Origin: Methanocorpusculum sp.
Lineage (GTDB): Archaea > Halobacteriota > Methanomicrobia > Methanomicrobiales > Methanocorpusculaceae
NCBI GenBank assembly: GCA_017399555.1
Contig: JAFQBW010000035.1
Coordinates: 24,795-88,794 of the forward strand
Reading direction: 5' to 3'
Length of the DNA stretch: 64,000 nt
Under the pieces are notes generated by a model. The model made no database searches. It was not told where the DNA came from and saw nothing but the letters and a program-made list of their open reading frames with translations. Positions 44,723-52,875 of the stretch are shown piece by piece. The stretch's first letter is position 1. Each line of letters begins with the position of its first letter. A program made the position numbers and the translations under genes.

Positions 44723-45031
44723 ATGACTAAAGCAGAAATGATAGGTCTGCGAATCCCAGCCGACCTACTCGAAAAAATAGACAAGCTCAAAAATGATGAG
44801 GGGATAGACAGGACAGCTTTAGTCCTTCGAGCATTACGATATTGGGTAAGCGTAGAGGGAAAAGTAACTTCAGATGCTGAGTACCTGACCAGCATGCAAA
44901 AAGTTCAGACAGGAATTGAGAGCCTGCAGGCAGATATGACGGAAATCAAATCATTACGTGAACAAGTCGCAGAACAGCAGAAAATAATTGCTGCTTTAGT
45001 AAAACTGTTACCTAACGACAAAATACAATAA
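44723..45031 (+). CDS. Ribbon-helix-helix protein with coiled-coil tail
   Basis: 102 residues. Residues 1-45 form a CopG/MetJ-type ribbon-helix-helix (AEMIGLRIPADLLEKIDKL, then DRTALVLRALRYWV), followed by a helical region from about 60 to 95 with heptad-like Leu/Ile (coiled coil). It should bind DNA as a dimer; the tail may make tetramers. It diverges from the glycosyltransferase gene across 119 AT-rich bases and could regulate it, but no operator is clear. No toxin gene is adjacent. Confidence 0.75.
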   Translation: MTKAEMIGLRIPADLLEKIDKLKNDEGIDRTALVLRALRYWVSVEGKVTSDAEYLTSMQKVQTGIESLQADMTEIKSLREQVAEQQKIIAALVKLLPNDKIQ

Positions 45032-45100
45032 ACCAATAGAATACAGAGCAATCAAAGCCATTATTTTCAAAACTATTTTCCCCATCTTTATGAGATAAGA

Positions 45101-45243
45101 GGATATTTCCACCGCGAGCCGCTCCGCGCCGAAGTCGCGGCTCCGCACCCCTGATTTATGAAAAGGAGAGTCTAATCATTATATTCAAAATGGGGTGCGG
45201 GGCGGCGACTTACGAGCCGGAGCCGCCCGTGGTGGAAATATCC
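45101..45243. repeat. Palindromic GC-rich element with imperfect 52-bp arms
   Basis: The left arm 45101-45151 (starting GGATATTTCCACC, ending CCGCACCCC) is an imperfect inverted copy of the right arm 45192-45243 (starting GGGGTGCGG, ending GGTGGAAATATCC). Each arm also folds by itself: GAGCCGC/GCGGCTC on the left and GGGCGGC/GCCGCCC on the right, with different but self-complementary stems. The centre is an AT-rich stretch of about 40 bases. It occupies most of the 243-base gap between the RHH gene and the ICMT-like gene. Unlike the 23 kb element in sequence but alike in design. Confidence 0.8.
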
Positions 45244-45274
45244 TGCAAAATAGAGCGGAGATAGATAAAAATCC

Positions 45275-45946
45275 TCACCAGACAAACGGGAGTAACCGGT
45301 ACTTTACCCGTGATTTGTACTCGGCATATCCGGCAAGTCCGGATTCCAGAATCGCCTCTTCATGTCGGATGCGCAGAATAATTACTGCCGGATAGAGCAG
45401 GAACACGAAAAATGCGTACCATGAACCAAGGATTAACGGAATCATCAGAAACAGCAGAATCGTTGCCGCATACATCGGATGGCGGACAATGCCGTACAGC
45501 CCGGAGTCAATTACCTTTTGTCCTTCCTGCACAGTTACCGTCCGGGAAAGATATGCATTTTCCCGCATCACCTCAGCATAGAGACCGTATGCTGCAAGAA
45601 ACAGAACAGACGCTGAAAACACCACAAAGGAAGGAACATCAGACCACCCGAAGCGAAAATCCAGTCCGGCAAGGATAAAGCCTGCGATAAACAGCAGTGC
45701 GGAGATGCCGACAACTCCTTTCTGTGAAGCGGCAGTTTCTTTTGCATCCAGCCGTTTTGCAAGCAGATTTGGAGATTTTCGCAGGAGAAAAACGCCGAGA
45801 ATCAGCATTGGGAAAAACAGCAGGGCGCAGAACAGCCAGCCGTTTGGATACTGCAGTGTTCCGGCAGGGAGAAACAGCAGAAGCGCTGTCAGCAGAACGC
45901 CTGCGGCAAATTTCCCCAGCGCACGGAAAAAAAGTTTGGTATCCAT
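45275..45946 (-). CDS. Isoprenylcysteine carboxyl methyltransferase-like membrane protein
   Basis: 223 residues, about five membrane helices. The C-terminal part has the ICMT/PEMT signature: GLYGIVRHPMYAATILLFL (about 149-167) and IRHEEAILESGLAGYAEYKSRVKYRLLP (about 192-219). Such enzymes methylate with SAM; in archaea the substrate is unknown and may be a lipid or an isoprenoid. It starts eight bases after the reductase gene upstream, on the same strand. Confidence 0.85.
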   Translation of the reverse strand: MDTKLFFRALGKFAAGVLLTALLLFLPAGTLQYPNGWLFCALLFFPMLILGVFLLRKSPNLLAKRLDAKETAASQKGVVGISALLFIAGFILAGLDFRFGWSDVPSFVVFSASVLFLAAYGLYAEVMRENAYLSRTVTVQEGQKVIDSGLYGIVRHPMYAATILLFLMIPLILGSWYAFFVFLLYPAVIILRIRHEEAILESGLAGYAEYKSRVKYRLLPFVW

Positions 45947-45954
45947 GAAGAAAC

Positions 45955-46632
45955 TTATTCCTTCTTCAGCCAGGTAAGCAGAATGCCGTCGTCGATGCGT
46001 TCCGCATCCTTTAATGTCAGCCGCGGGAACTCATCCACCTCAGTGAATCCCTCGCCGTCTGCAAAGGTCGGAGAAGTCTTTCCACCAATGATCAATGCCC
46101 CTACATAGATTCTGATTTCGTCAAACAGCCGCTGACTCATAAATGACCAGAGAATCGTCGAACCGCCTTCGACCATGAGCTGTTTTACTCCCATCTCCCC
46201 TAACTTCTCAAGCATCTCTGCAAGGTCAACGCGGGTTTCTCCTACGGTAATTACCGTGGTCTTTTCCGAAAGCGCGGAAACTTTCTCTGCCGGTGCCGCG
46301 CGGGAAACGACCACCACAACCTGCCCTAAACCTTTCTTGAACATGTCGGAATCAAGCGGCATATCTGCACGGGAATCGACAACAACCCGCATCGGATGTG
46401 CCGGTTTTCCTGCTTTGATACGCTCTTCTTCCAAGGCTTCGCTTTTCAGGCGAAGAGATGGGTCGTCGGAGTGGACGGTCCCGATTCCAACAAGCACTGC
46501 ATCAGACTCGGCTCTGAGTGCGTCAACACGGGTAAAATCGTCAGCCCCGGAGATTTTCGTCTGTTTGCGAAGCGGGGTGGAAATTTTACCGTCGGCACTC
46601 ATGGCCGCATTAATAATTACGTAAGGTTTCAT
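45955..46632 (-). CDS. arfC: 2,5-diamino-6-ribosylamino-pyrimidinone 5'-phosphate reductase
   Basis: 225 residues, a DHFR-like RibD C-terminal domain without the deaminase domain. Start PYVIINAAMSADGKIST, DAVLVGIGTVHSDDPSL (about 45-61), VKQLMVEGGSTILWSFM (about 139-155). In archaea this NADPH enzyme reduces the ribose in the shared early path to riboflavin and F420. Twelve bases separate it from the small gene upstream. Confidence 0.9.
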   Translation of the reverse strand: MKPYVIINAAMSADGKISTPLRKQTKISGADDFTRVDALRAESDAVLVGIGTVHSDDPSLRLKSEALEEERIKAGKPAHPMRVVVDSRADMPLDSDMFKKGLGQVVVVVSRAAPAEKVSALSEKTTVITVGETRVDLAEMLEKLGEMGVKQLMVEGGSTILWSFMSQRLFDEIRIYVGALIIGGKTSPTFADGEGFTEVDEFPRLTLKDAERIDDGILLTWLKKE

Positions 46633-46644
46633 AAAAAAGAGAAA

Positions 46645-46842
46645 TTAGTCTTTCTTTTCTTCAATTTTCTTATAAACGTTTACACCCACACGGACATCAG
46701 GGTGCTTACGGGAAATCTGCTTGTTTCCTAAGGTGGAACCAATCATAATAGTTTTTCCGGATGCGGACGGACCAAATTCCTGGGAGAGGTCAACCTTGAT
46801 GGTCAGGATGTCTCCCTCGACCGACATTTTTACATTTTTCAT
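46645..46842 (-). CDS. Small conserved-looking protein, unknown function
   Basis: 65 residues. Starts MKNVKMSVEGDILTIKVDL and has SASGKTIMIGSTLGNKQI in the middle; the strand pattern suggests a small beta barrel. The GKT is not in a P-loop context. The gene lies ahead of arfC with the same direction. I believe similar short proteins occur across methanogens, but this is memory, not a search. Confidence 0.6.
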   Translation of the reverse strand: MKNVKMSVEGDILTIKVDLSQEFGPSASGKTIMIGSTLGNKQISRKHPDVRVGVNVYKKIEEKKD

Positions 46843-46941
46843 GTAACAGATAATACGTCAGATAACAAAATAAATCTTTGCGGGGTTTTGTCCGCATCGG
46901 AGAGCAATCCTAATCATCTAACAGGACAAATATATAGGAAC

Positions 46942-47907
46942 ATGCCGAATTTAACCGTCGCCGTACTTGCTCCGAACGGATATTCCCGCGAACTGGGAAA
47001 AAAAGGAACCAGTACTGATATCACATTCTATAATCTGAAAAAGGGCCACGATACCGTAACACTTCTGGAACCAACCAGATACCCGGACCGGCTTGCTCCG
47101 CTGTTCTATGTTGTCTCTATGGCTCACGAGGCAATTGTGGTTGTTGAGGAGATTACCCCGATGCTTGCCGAGTGGATTTTAATGCTCGACTGCGCAGATG
47201 TCAAGGCCGGAACCATCATCCTGAAAAACTACATCCAGCCGGAACAGATTGCCCCGCTGATTAAGGGCACTGTCCTTGAGTCCTACACAGTAATGGAAGA
47301 GGACTTCATCACGCTTTCTGCCGCACTCTTAGAGCGTGCCGCGGCACAGCCGGACCTTGAGCCGAAGGAAGGCGCTGTCGGAACTGTTCCAATCGACCAC
47401 CACTTCAATGTGAGAGGTATTGGAACGGTCATTCTCGGATGCGTTGCAGAGGGCTGGATTAAGAAGCACGACAAGATGCGTGTCGAGCCGATTGGAAAGA
47501 CCTGTCAGGTCCGTTCTGTGCAGAAGCATGATGATGATTTCCCGTCCGCATACGAGGGAGACCGCGTCGGCTGTGCATTAAAGGATATTGAGGCAGACGA
47601 CCTTGACCGCGGATATGTGCTGACCACAAACCCAGCAATTATCCACAAGACCGAGCTTGTTGGAAAGGCACACCTCGTGAAGTACTGGCCGGCAGCCTTT
47701 AAGGAACAGATGGTTGTGTCCCTCGGTCACTGGATGCAGTTCTTATCTGCCCGTGTTGTCGGTGTGGAAAACGGAGATGACTGGCACAACCCGACGCTGA
47801 CCATCGAACTGGAGACGCCAATTGTGTTCAAACCGGGAGACAAGGCAGTTATTCACTATCTCGACGGCGGAAAGCTGAGAATTGCCGGAACATTAGAGCT
47901 TGAGTAA
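46942..47907 (+). CDS. EF-Tu/EF-1A-like protein lacking a standard G-loop
   Basis: 321 residues from the ATG at 46942; the frame is open further upstream but without a fitting start. Residues 1-110 replace the GTPase domain and have no GxxxxGK(S/T) loop; GYSRELGKKGTSTDITFYN stands near the start. From about 150, DHHFNVRGIGTVILGCVAEGWIKKHDKM is the EF-Tu domain 2 signature, and the C-terminus matches domain 3 (ARVVGVENGDDW, TIELETPIVFKPGDKAVI). Methanogens carry such EF-Tu-like proteins of unknown role. It diverges from the small gene at 46645 across 99 bases. Confidence 0.85.
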   Translation: MPNLTVAVLAPNGYSRELGKKGTSTDITFYNLKKGHDTVTLLEPTRYPDRLAPLFYVVSMAHEAIVVVEEITPMLAEWILMLDCADVKAGTIILKNYIQPEQIAPLIKGTVLESYTVMEEDFITLSAALLERAAAQPDLEPKEGAVGTVPIDHHFNVRGIGTVILGCVAEGWIKKHDKMRVEPIGKTCQVRSVQKHDDDFPSAYEGDRVGCALKDIEADDLDRGYVLTTNPAIIHKTELVGKAHLVKYWPAAFKEQMVVSLGHWMQFLSARVVGVENGDDWHNPTLTIELETPIVFKPGDKAVIHYLDGGKLRIAGTLELE

Positions 47908-48073
47908 GGCTCTTTTCTTTTTTTTTGCATATTTCCGAATACGGGCTGTATCGTATTTCTCCTGCTGAATTCAGCATTCATCTTTGAAAAAACATCCTGC
48001 ACCGGAACTGGCAACACACACGCTGGAGATAATCTGGAACCAGACTGTTCTCTCAGTGACTCAGGCAGTCCCG

Positions 48074-48089
48074 TTCGGCGTCTGCCGAA
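48074..48089. other. Hairpin in the gap before the DUF362 gene
   Basis: TTCGGC-GTCT-GCCGAA is a perfect six-base-pair hairpin. The 278-base gap (47908-48185) also has T-runs after the EF-Tu-like gene (47923-47931, terminator-like) and an AT-rich stretch (about 48100-48138) that can hold the promoter of the DUF362 gene. Confidence 0.35.
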
Positions 48090-48185
48090 AAACCCTTCTT
48101 ATTCTTATATGATAAAAATCAAATACTATAGCATATATGCAGGATTTTGCCTGCACTGCTCACACCCGCGGAGATTTATTCAACC

Positions 48186-49334
48186 ATGAAAACCATAACC
48201 GGCTCGGCAAAATGTAAATCCTACGAGAAAGAAGAGGTTCTAAAAGCAGTGGAGAAAGCTGTGAAAGCAGCAGGAGGCCTTCCAAACGTCAACGGAAAGC
48301 GTGTCCTGCTCAAGCCGAACCTCTTAGCCGACGCCGCAATCGACCGGGCTGTTACCACACATCCGGCGGTAATCTACGCGGTTGGAAAGATGATTATCGA
48401 CGCGGGCGGAATTTTAACCATTGCCGACAGTCCGGGCGCTGGAATCATGTACAACCAGCGTTCCTTAAAGCGGGTGTATCATAAATGCGGCATTGAGGAA
48501 GTGGCAAAAGAGCTGGGAATTGAGCTGAACTACGATACCGGATATCAGGAACGCACGATTCCCGAAGGTGTGGCCATGAAGCGGTTTACCGTCATCAACC
48601 AGGCCTGTGATGCCGATGTTATCATCTCCGTCTGCAAATTAAAGACGCATATGTTCGCCCACTACTCCGGAGCAGTCAAAAACACCTTCGGCGTTGTTCC
48701 GGGACTGGATAAACCGGTTTTCCACTCCCGATTCCCGGACTTCACCGACTTTGCCGAGATGCTGGTTGACTTAAATGAACTCGTCCGTCCGGACTTTGTT
48801 GTTATGGACGCGGTTGTCGGAATGGAAGGCAACGGCCCGATGGGCGGAAGCCCGAAGGAAGTGGGCTACGTCTTAGCATCCAAATCCGTGTACGGATTGG
48901 ATGTCTCTGCCCAGACCTTAATCGGTATGGCGCCGGAAAGCATCGCTACCACAATTTCCGCACTGCGCCGCGGATTAATCGATGAAGTTGCGGTTGCCGG
49001 AGACGACATCGTTCCAATGACGGACTTCACCCCGCCGTCCACCTACCGCGTGGAGGTAAAGGAGTCATGGCACAAGAAAACCATCTACCGCAGACTCCAG
49101 CGGGTGGGAAAAATCTACGCCCCGTCGCCTGTCATCAACAGCAAAAAATGCGTCGGCTGCGGACAGTGTGTACGTATTTGCCCGGTAAAAGCGGCTAAAA
49201 TCGTACAGAAGAAAGCAAGCTTTGACTTAACCAACTGTATCCGCTGTTACTGCTGTCACGAGATGTGTCAGTACGATGCGATTGATATGAAACGCTCAGC
49301 AATTGGTGCGCTCGTCCACTCAATTATCAGGTAA
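48186..49334 (+). CDS. DUF362 and [4Fe-4S] ferredoxin domain protein
   Basis: 382 residues from the ATG at 48186 (an in-frame TTG at 48147 is less likely). The DUF362 domain runs from about 25 to 290: VLLKPNLLADAAIDRAVTTHP, ADSPGAGI, and CKLKTHMFAHYSGAVKNTFGVVPG. The C-terminal part has two cluster motifs: CVGCGQCVRICPVKAAK and CIRCYCCHEMCQYDAI (the second has an unusual CxxCYCCxxxC spacing). DUF362 proteins bind Fe-S clusters and are thought to be oxidoreductases. It stands five bases before an FAD oxidoreductase gene, suggesting that it is a redox partner. Confidence 0.88.
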   Translation: MKTITGSAKCKSYEKEEVLKAVEKAVKAAGGLPNVNGKRVLLKPNLLADAAIDRAVTTHPAVIYAVGKMIIDAGGILTIADSPGAGIMYNQRSLKRVYHKCGIEEVAKELGIELNYDTGYQERTIPEGVAMKRFTVINQACDADVIISVCKLKTHMFAHYSGAVKNTFGVVPGLDKPVFHSRFPDFTDFAEMLVDLNELVRPDFVVMDAVVGMEGNGPMGGSPKEVGYVLASKSVYGLDVSAQTLIGMAPESIATTISALRRGLIDEVAVAGDDIVPMTDFTPPSTYRVEVKESWHKKTIYRRLQRVGKIYAPSPVINSKKCVGCGQCVRICPVKAAKIVQKKASFDLTNCIRCYCCHEMCQYDAIDMKRSAIGALVHSIIR

Positions 49335-49339
49335 AAATC

Positions 49340-50653
49340 ATGTCTGTAAAATGGGCAATCCTTGGCGGAGGGCTGACTGGTGTCACCCTCGCACGTCTCC
49401 TTGCAGAGAAGGGAGACGAAGTGCTCGTATTCGAAAAAGAAGCAAAGACCGGAGGCCTGTGTATCTCGGAAGAGAGAAACGGATTCACCTTTGATGTCGG
49501 CGGCTCGCATATTATTTTCTCCCGCGACACGGAAGTTCTCGAGTTCATGCAGAATGTTCTCGAAGAGAACCGGGAATTCAGAAACCGCAACACGAAGATT
49601 TTCTACAAAGACCTCTACCTCAAATACCCGTTCGAAAACGGCTTATCCGACCTTCCAAAAGAAGACCTCTTCTTCTGCATCAACGAGTATGTGAAAAACC
49701 TCGTGGCAGTTGAAAAAGGCGAGGTCGCCGAGCCGCAGAACTTTAAGGAATGGATTTACTACACCTTCGGAAAAGGAATTGCCGAGTGTTATCTTGTTCC
49801 ATACAATGAGAAGATCTGGAACTACCCGACCGAGAAGATGTCCAAGCACTGGATGGACGGCAGAGTGCCGCGTCCGCCGGTAGAAGACATCATCAAGTCC
49901 GCGGTCGGAATCGAGACCGAAGGCTACACGCATCAGTCGGTCTTCTCCTACCCGGTATATGGCGGTATCGAAGCACTGGTTCGTGCAATCGAGTCCCCGG
50001 TAAAAGACCGCATTATGACAGGCACCGAGGTCACCAAAGTCGAGCGCTCCGGTGACGGCTGGAAGGTTACCGCAGGAGACAAAGTCTATGAAGCAGACCG
50101 CGTAATCTCCACCGTTCCGCTGCATGTGCTGCTTCCGATGTTATCCGGCATCCCGCAGGAGATTAAAGATACGGTATCTGCCCTTCGCTATAACTCGATT
50201 GCCTGCATTTCCGTGGGAATCAAGGGTGAAATCCCGGACATCTCCTGGATGTATGTTCCGGAGATGCAGTGGGGAGCATTCAACCGTTTATCCTTCCCGT
50301 CCAACTTCTCAACCAAAGTCGTACCGGAAGGCTGTTCCTCTATCCTTGCAGAGATTACCTACAACGAAGGCGACGACATCTCGAAGATGTCCGATGCGGA
50401 AATCATCGAGCACACCGTCTCCGGTCTTCGGGCAATGGGACTTGCCGCAGATAATGTGGTCCACACAGCAGTTGACCGCTTCAAGTATGCGTATGTGGTC
50501 TATGATGTCGATTACCTCGAAAACATCAAGGTTGCCCGCGAGTATCTGGAAGGATTAGGACTTGACCTTGTCGGACGGTTCTCGCAGTTTGAGTATCTGA
50601 ATATGGACGGCTGTATCAGAAGCGTCCTGAACTTTGTGGAGAATAATTCATGA
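49340..50653 (+). CDS. FAD-dependent oxidoreductase (protoporphyrinogen oxidase/UDP-galactopyranose mutase-like)
   Basis: 437 residues. GGGLTGVTLARLL (residues 8-20) is the FAD dinucleotide-binding loop, followed by VFEKEAKTGGLC and the FDVGGSHIIF motif (about 50-59). VISTVPLHVLLPML near 250 and a GCIRSVLNF end are typical of this amine-oxidase-type family in glycan loci. With a GT2 gene overlapping its end by four bases it may act on a nucleotide sugar or on a lipid. The reducing partner could be the DUF362 ferredoxin protein upstream. Confidence 0.85.
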   Translation: MSVKWAILGGGLTGVTLARLLAEKGDEVLVFEKEAKTGGLCISEERNGFTFDVGGSHIIFSRDTEVLEFMQNVLEENREFRNRNTKIFYKDLYLKYPFENGLSDLPKEDLFFCINEYVKNLVAVEKGEVAEPQNFKEWIYYTFGKGIAECYLVPYNEKIWNYPTEKMSKHWMDGRVPRPPVEDIIKSAVGIETEGYTHQSVFSYPVYGGIEALVRAIESPVKDRIMTGTEVTKVERSGDGWKVTAGDKVYEADRVISTVPLHVLLPMLSGIPQEIKDTVSALRYNSIACISVGIKGEIPDISWMYVPEMQWGAFNRLSFPSNFSTKVVPEGCSSILAEITYNEGDDISKMSDAEIIEHTVSGLRAMGLAADNVVHTAVDRFKYAYVVYDVDYLENIKVAREYLEGLGLDLVGRFSQFEYLNMDGCIRSVLNFVENNS

Positions 50654-51357
50654 TTTCTGTTGTTATCCCGGCATTTAACGAGGGAGAAGGAATTGAAGCC
50701 TGTCTGAAAAGTGTCTGCGACCAGACGCTTCCCCGCGACCAGTACGAAGTAATTGTTGTTGACGGAAACTCGAAGGACAACACCCGAGAGATTGCCGCAA
50801 AGTATGCGGATAAGGTGTTCATCCAGACAAGTAAAAAAGTCGGCGGAGCAAGAAACGATGGTGTCATGGAGGCGAAATATGACTGGATTGTCACAGCCGA
50901 CGCAGACTGTTTCTTCCCGAGAACCTGGCTTGAGACGATTGTCAATGATTTCAAAAACCATCCGGAGGCGGCAACCTTCTATGGCCCAATCTACCCGCTT
51001 GAGCCGGGATTAAAGCACAAAATCGAGGTCTTCCTCTACAACAGGGTTGTCTGGCTCGGCGGAAAGACGGGCATTTTCTATGCAACACTTGGCGCAAACA
51101 CGGCATTCCGCAAGAAGGAGTTCATTGAAGCGGGAATGTACCGCGTCTGCGATGCAGGAGACGACTGGGAGCTTCCAAAACGCATGAAGCACTTCGGAAA
51201 AGTCCACCTGGATATGAAGATGATTGTCGGTTTCTCGATGAGACGCTACATCAACTTCGGTCTCTTCCGCTCTGCATTCCAGTGGTTCTATGTGGTTGCC
51301 AAAGGCGGAGACTCCGACAAACACCAGTATATGGGAAAGACCTATACGAAAAAATAA
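50650..51357 (+). CDS. Family 2 glycosyltransferase
   Basis: 235 residues, GT-A domain only. SVVIPAFNEGEGIEACLKSV at the start, VVDGNSKDNTREIA (about 37-50), and the DAD motif in VTADADCFFP (about 81-90). No membrane helices after the domain, but the C-terminal part (about 190-220) is aromatic-rich and may touch the membrane. It overlaps the oxidoreductase gene by four bases (ATGA), so the two are co-translated. Probably part of surface glycan or lipid-sugar synthesis; donor unknown. Confidence 0.88.
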   Translation: MISVVIPAFNEGEGIEACLKSVCDQTLPRDQYEVIVVDGNSKDNTREIAAKYADKVFIQTSKKVGGARNDGVMEAKYDWIVTADADCFFPRTWLETIVNDFKNHPEAATFYGPIYPLEPGLKHKIEVFLYNRVVWLGGKTGIFYATLGANTAFRKKEFIEAGMYRVCDAGDDWELPKRMKHFGKVHLDMKMIVGFSMRRYINFGLFRSAFQWFYVVAKGGDSDKHQYMGKTYTKK

Positions 51358-51451
51358 TCATCTTTTTTCTCATCTGTTCAGCTTGTTCTGCAATTGAATA
51401 CTGTCTCTGTTTTCTAAAACTTCTTTACTCAAAAGAACCCATAATATCTCA

Positions 51452-51631
51452 ATGATTACCATCCGCCGTGATGTCTGCGGCTACTGCGGAGCATGTGTCT
51501 CTGTCTGTCCACGCGGAGCACTGGAACTGATTGATGCCTACTTATCAGTTGACGAGACAGCCTGCAAACCAAAATGTAAAATCTGCCACACCGTCTGCCC
51601 GCTTGGAGCGATTCTCTGGAGCGAGGAATGA
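51452..51631 (+). CDS. Small two-cluster-like ferredoxin, partner of geranylgeranyl reductase
   Basis: 59 residues. Two Cys motifs: [15 protein letters not shown] (about 9-23) and [13 protein letters not shown] (about 38-50), the usual arrangement for 4Fe-4S ferredoxins. The stop overlaps the start of the geranylgeranyl reductase gene (ATGA). In Methanosarcina a ferredoxin encoded beside GGR supplies electrons for full lipid saturation, so the same role is inferred. The gene starts at ATG 51452. Confidence 0.88.
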   Translation: MITIRRDVCGYCGACVSVCPRGALELIDAYLSVDETACKPKCKICHTVCPLGAILWSEE

Positions 51632-52824
51632 ACGGGAGCTATGACGTCTTAGTCGTCGGCGGAGGGCCGGGAGGAGCGGTTGCGGCACGGACTGCGGCAG
51701 AGGCAGGCCTTTCCGTTCTTCTCGTGGAAAAACGTCCGGCCATCGGCGTTCCGGTTCGCTGTGCGGAAGGAATCGGCAAAGACCATCTGCTCGAATTCAT
51801 CGAACCGGACCCGAAATTCATCTCTGCAGAAATTGACACCGCGGTCTTTGTCGGACCGGACGGAGAAAATTTCACCCTCAAAAGCCGTTCTGCAGGGGAA
51901 CTGATTGGATACACCCTCAACCGCAAAGTCTTCGACCGCGAACTCATCTGGAAAGCGGCAGAGGCAGGAGCGGAAATTCAGACCCATGCCCGCGCGGCAG
52001 AACCGATTCTGGAAGGTGACAGAATCTGCGGAGCGGTTATCGAACAGCACGGAAAACGCTTCACCATCCGGGCAAAAGTAGTAATCGCCGCAGACGGCGT
52101 GGAGTCCAAGTTTGCCAAATGGGCAGGAATTGATACCACTATCCCACTCTCCGAAATCGAAACCTGTGCCCAGTATGTCGTAAACGATATTGACATCGAC
52201 GAAAAAGCAAACCGGTTCTCCTTCTCCTTTGAAGATGCACCGGGAGGATACATCTGGGTATTCCCCAAAGGAAACCGCTGTGCAAACATCGGAGTCGGAA
52301 TCCTGGGAACCAAATCCGGCGAAGGATGCCGGGCACGCGACTATCTCGACCGATTCATCGAAAAGAACTATCCAAATGGAAAAATCACCGAGCTGATTGT
52401 CGGCGGCATTTCCGTCTGCCGTCCGCTTGCAGAAACCGCAGCAGACGGTCTCCTGATTACTGGCGATGCGGCACGCCTCTCAGATCCTCTTACCGGATGC
52501 GGAATCTACAATGCCATGTTCTCCGGAAAACTTGCCGCAGAGACCGCAGTCTCCGCAGTCAAAAACGGCGACACCTCCAAAAAAGCACTCATGGCATACG
52601 ACAAAGCCTGGCGGGAAAGCGGCATGGGAAAAGCATTAGTCCGCAACTATGCCGTAAAAGAAGCATTCCTGCACTTAAATGACGATAAATTAAACTCCAT
52701 CATTCACTCCATGCAGAACCGGAAAATAGAGGAAATCAGCGTCAGAAATCTGGTAATCGCCATCCTCAACGAAAACCCGCAGTTGGCAAAAGAGATGCCG
52801 GCGCTTCTTGAACTGATGCGCTAA
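51628..52824 (+). CDS. Geranylgeranyl reductase family protein (digeranylgeranylglycerophospholipid reductase)
   Basis: 398 residues. FAD-binding [17 protein letters not shown] (11-27), VRCAEGIG (about 43-50, with the conserved Cys), [14 protein letters not shown] (about 152-165) and [19 protein letters not shown] (about 284-302). It saturates the geranylgeranyl chains of archaeal membrane lipids. It overlaps the ferredoxin gene, the probable electron donor. About 50 bases separate its end from the convergent symporter gene. Confidence 0.92.
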   Translation: MNGSYDVLVVGGGPGGAVAARTAAEAGLSVLLVEKRPAIGVPVRCAEGIGKDHLLEFIEPDPKFISAEIDTAVFVGPDGENFTLKSRSAGELIGYTLNRKVFDRELIWKAAEAGAEIQTHARAAEPILEGDRICGAVIEQHGKRFTIRAKVVIAADGVESKFAKWAGIDTTIPLSEIETCAQYVVNDIDIDEKANRFSFSFEDAPGGYIWVFPKGNRCANIGVGILGTKSGEGCRARDYLDRFIEKNYPNGKITELIVGGISVCRPLAETAADGLLITGDAARLSDPLTGCGIYNAMFSGKLAAETAVSAVKNGDTSKKALMAYDKAWRESGMGKALVRNYAVKEAFLHLNDDKLNSIIHSMQNRKIEEISVRNLVIAILNENPQLAKEMPALLELMR

Positions 52825-52875
52825 AACAGTGCGGAAAATTCCGCAGATACTTTTTTCAAAAAACCGGAAGAAGGA

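Noticed and set aside
46888..46941. Upstream extension of the EF-Tu-like protein
   Set aside because: Polar, unlike the family start, with no RBS; the ATG at 46942 fits better.
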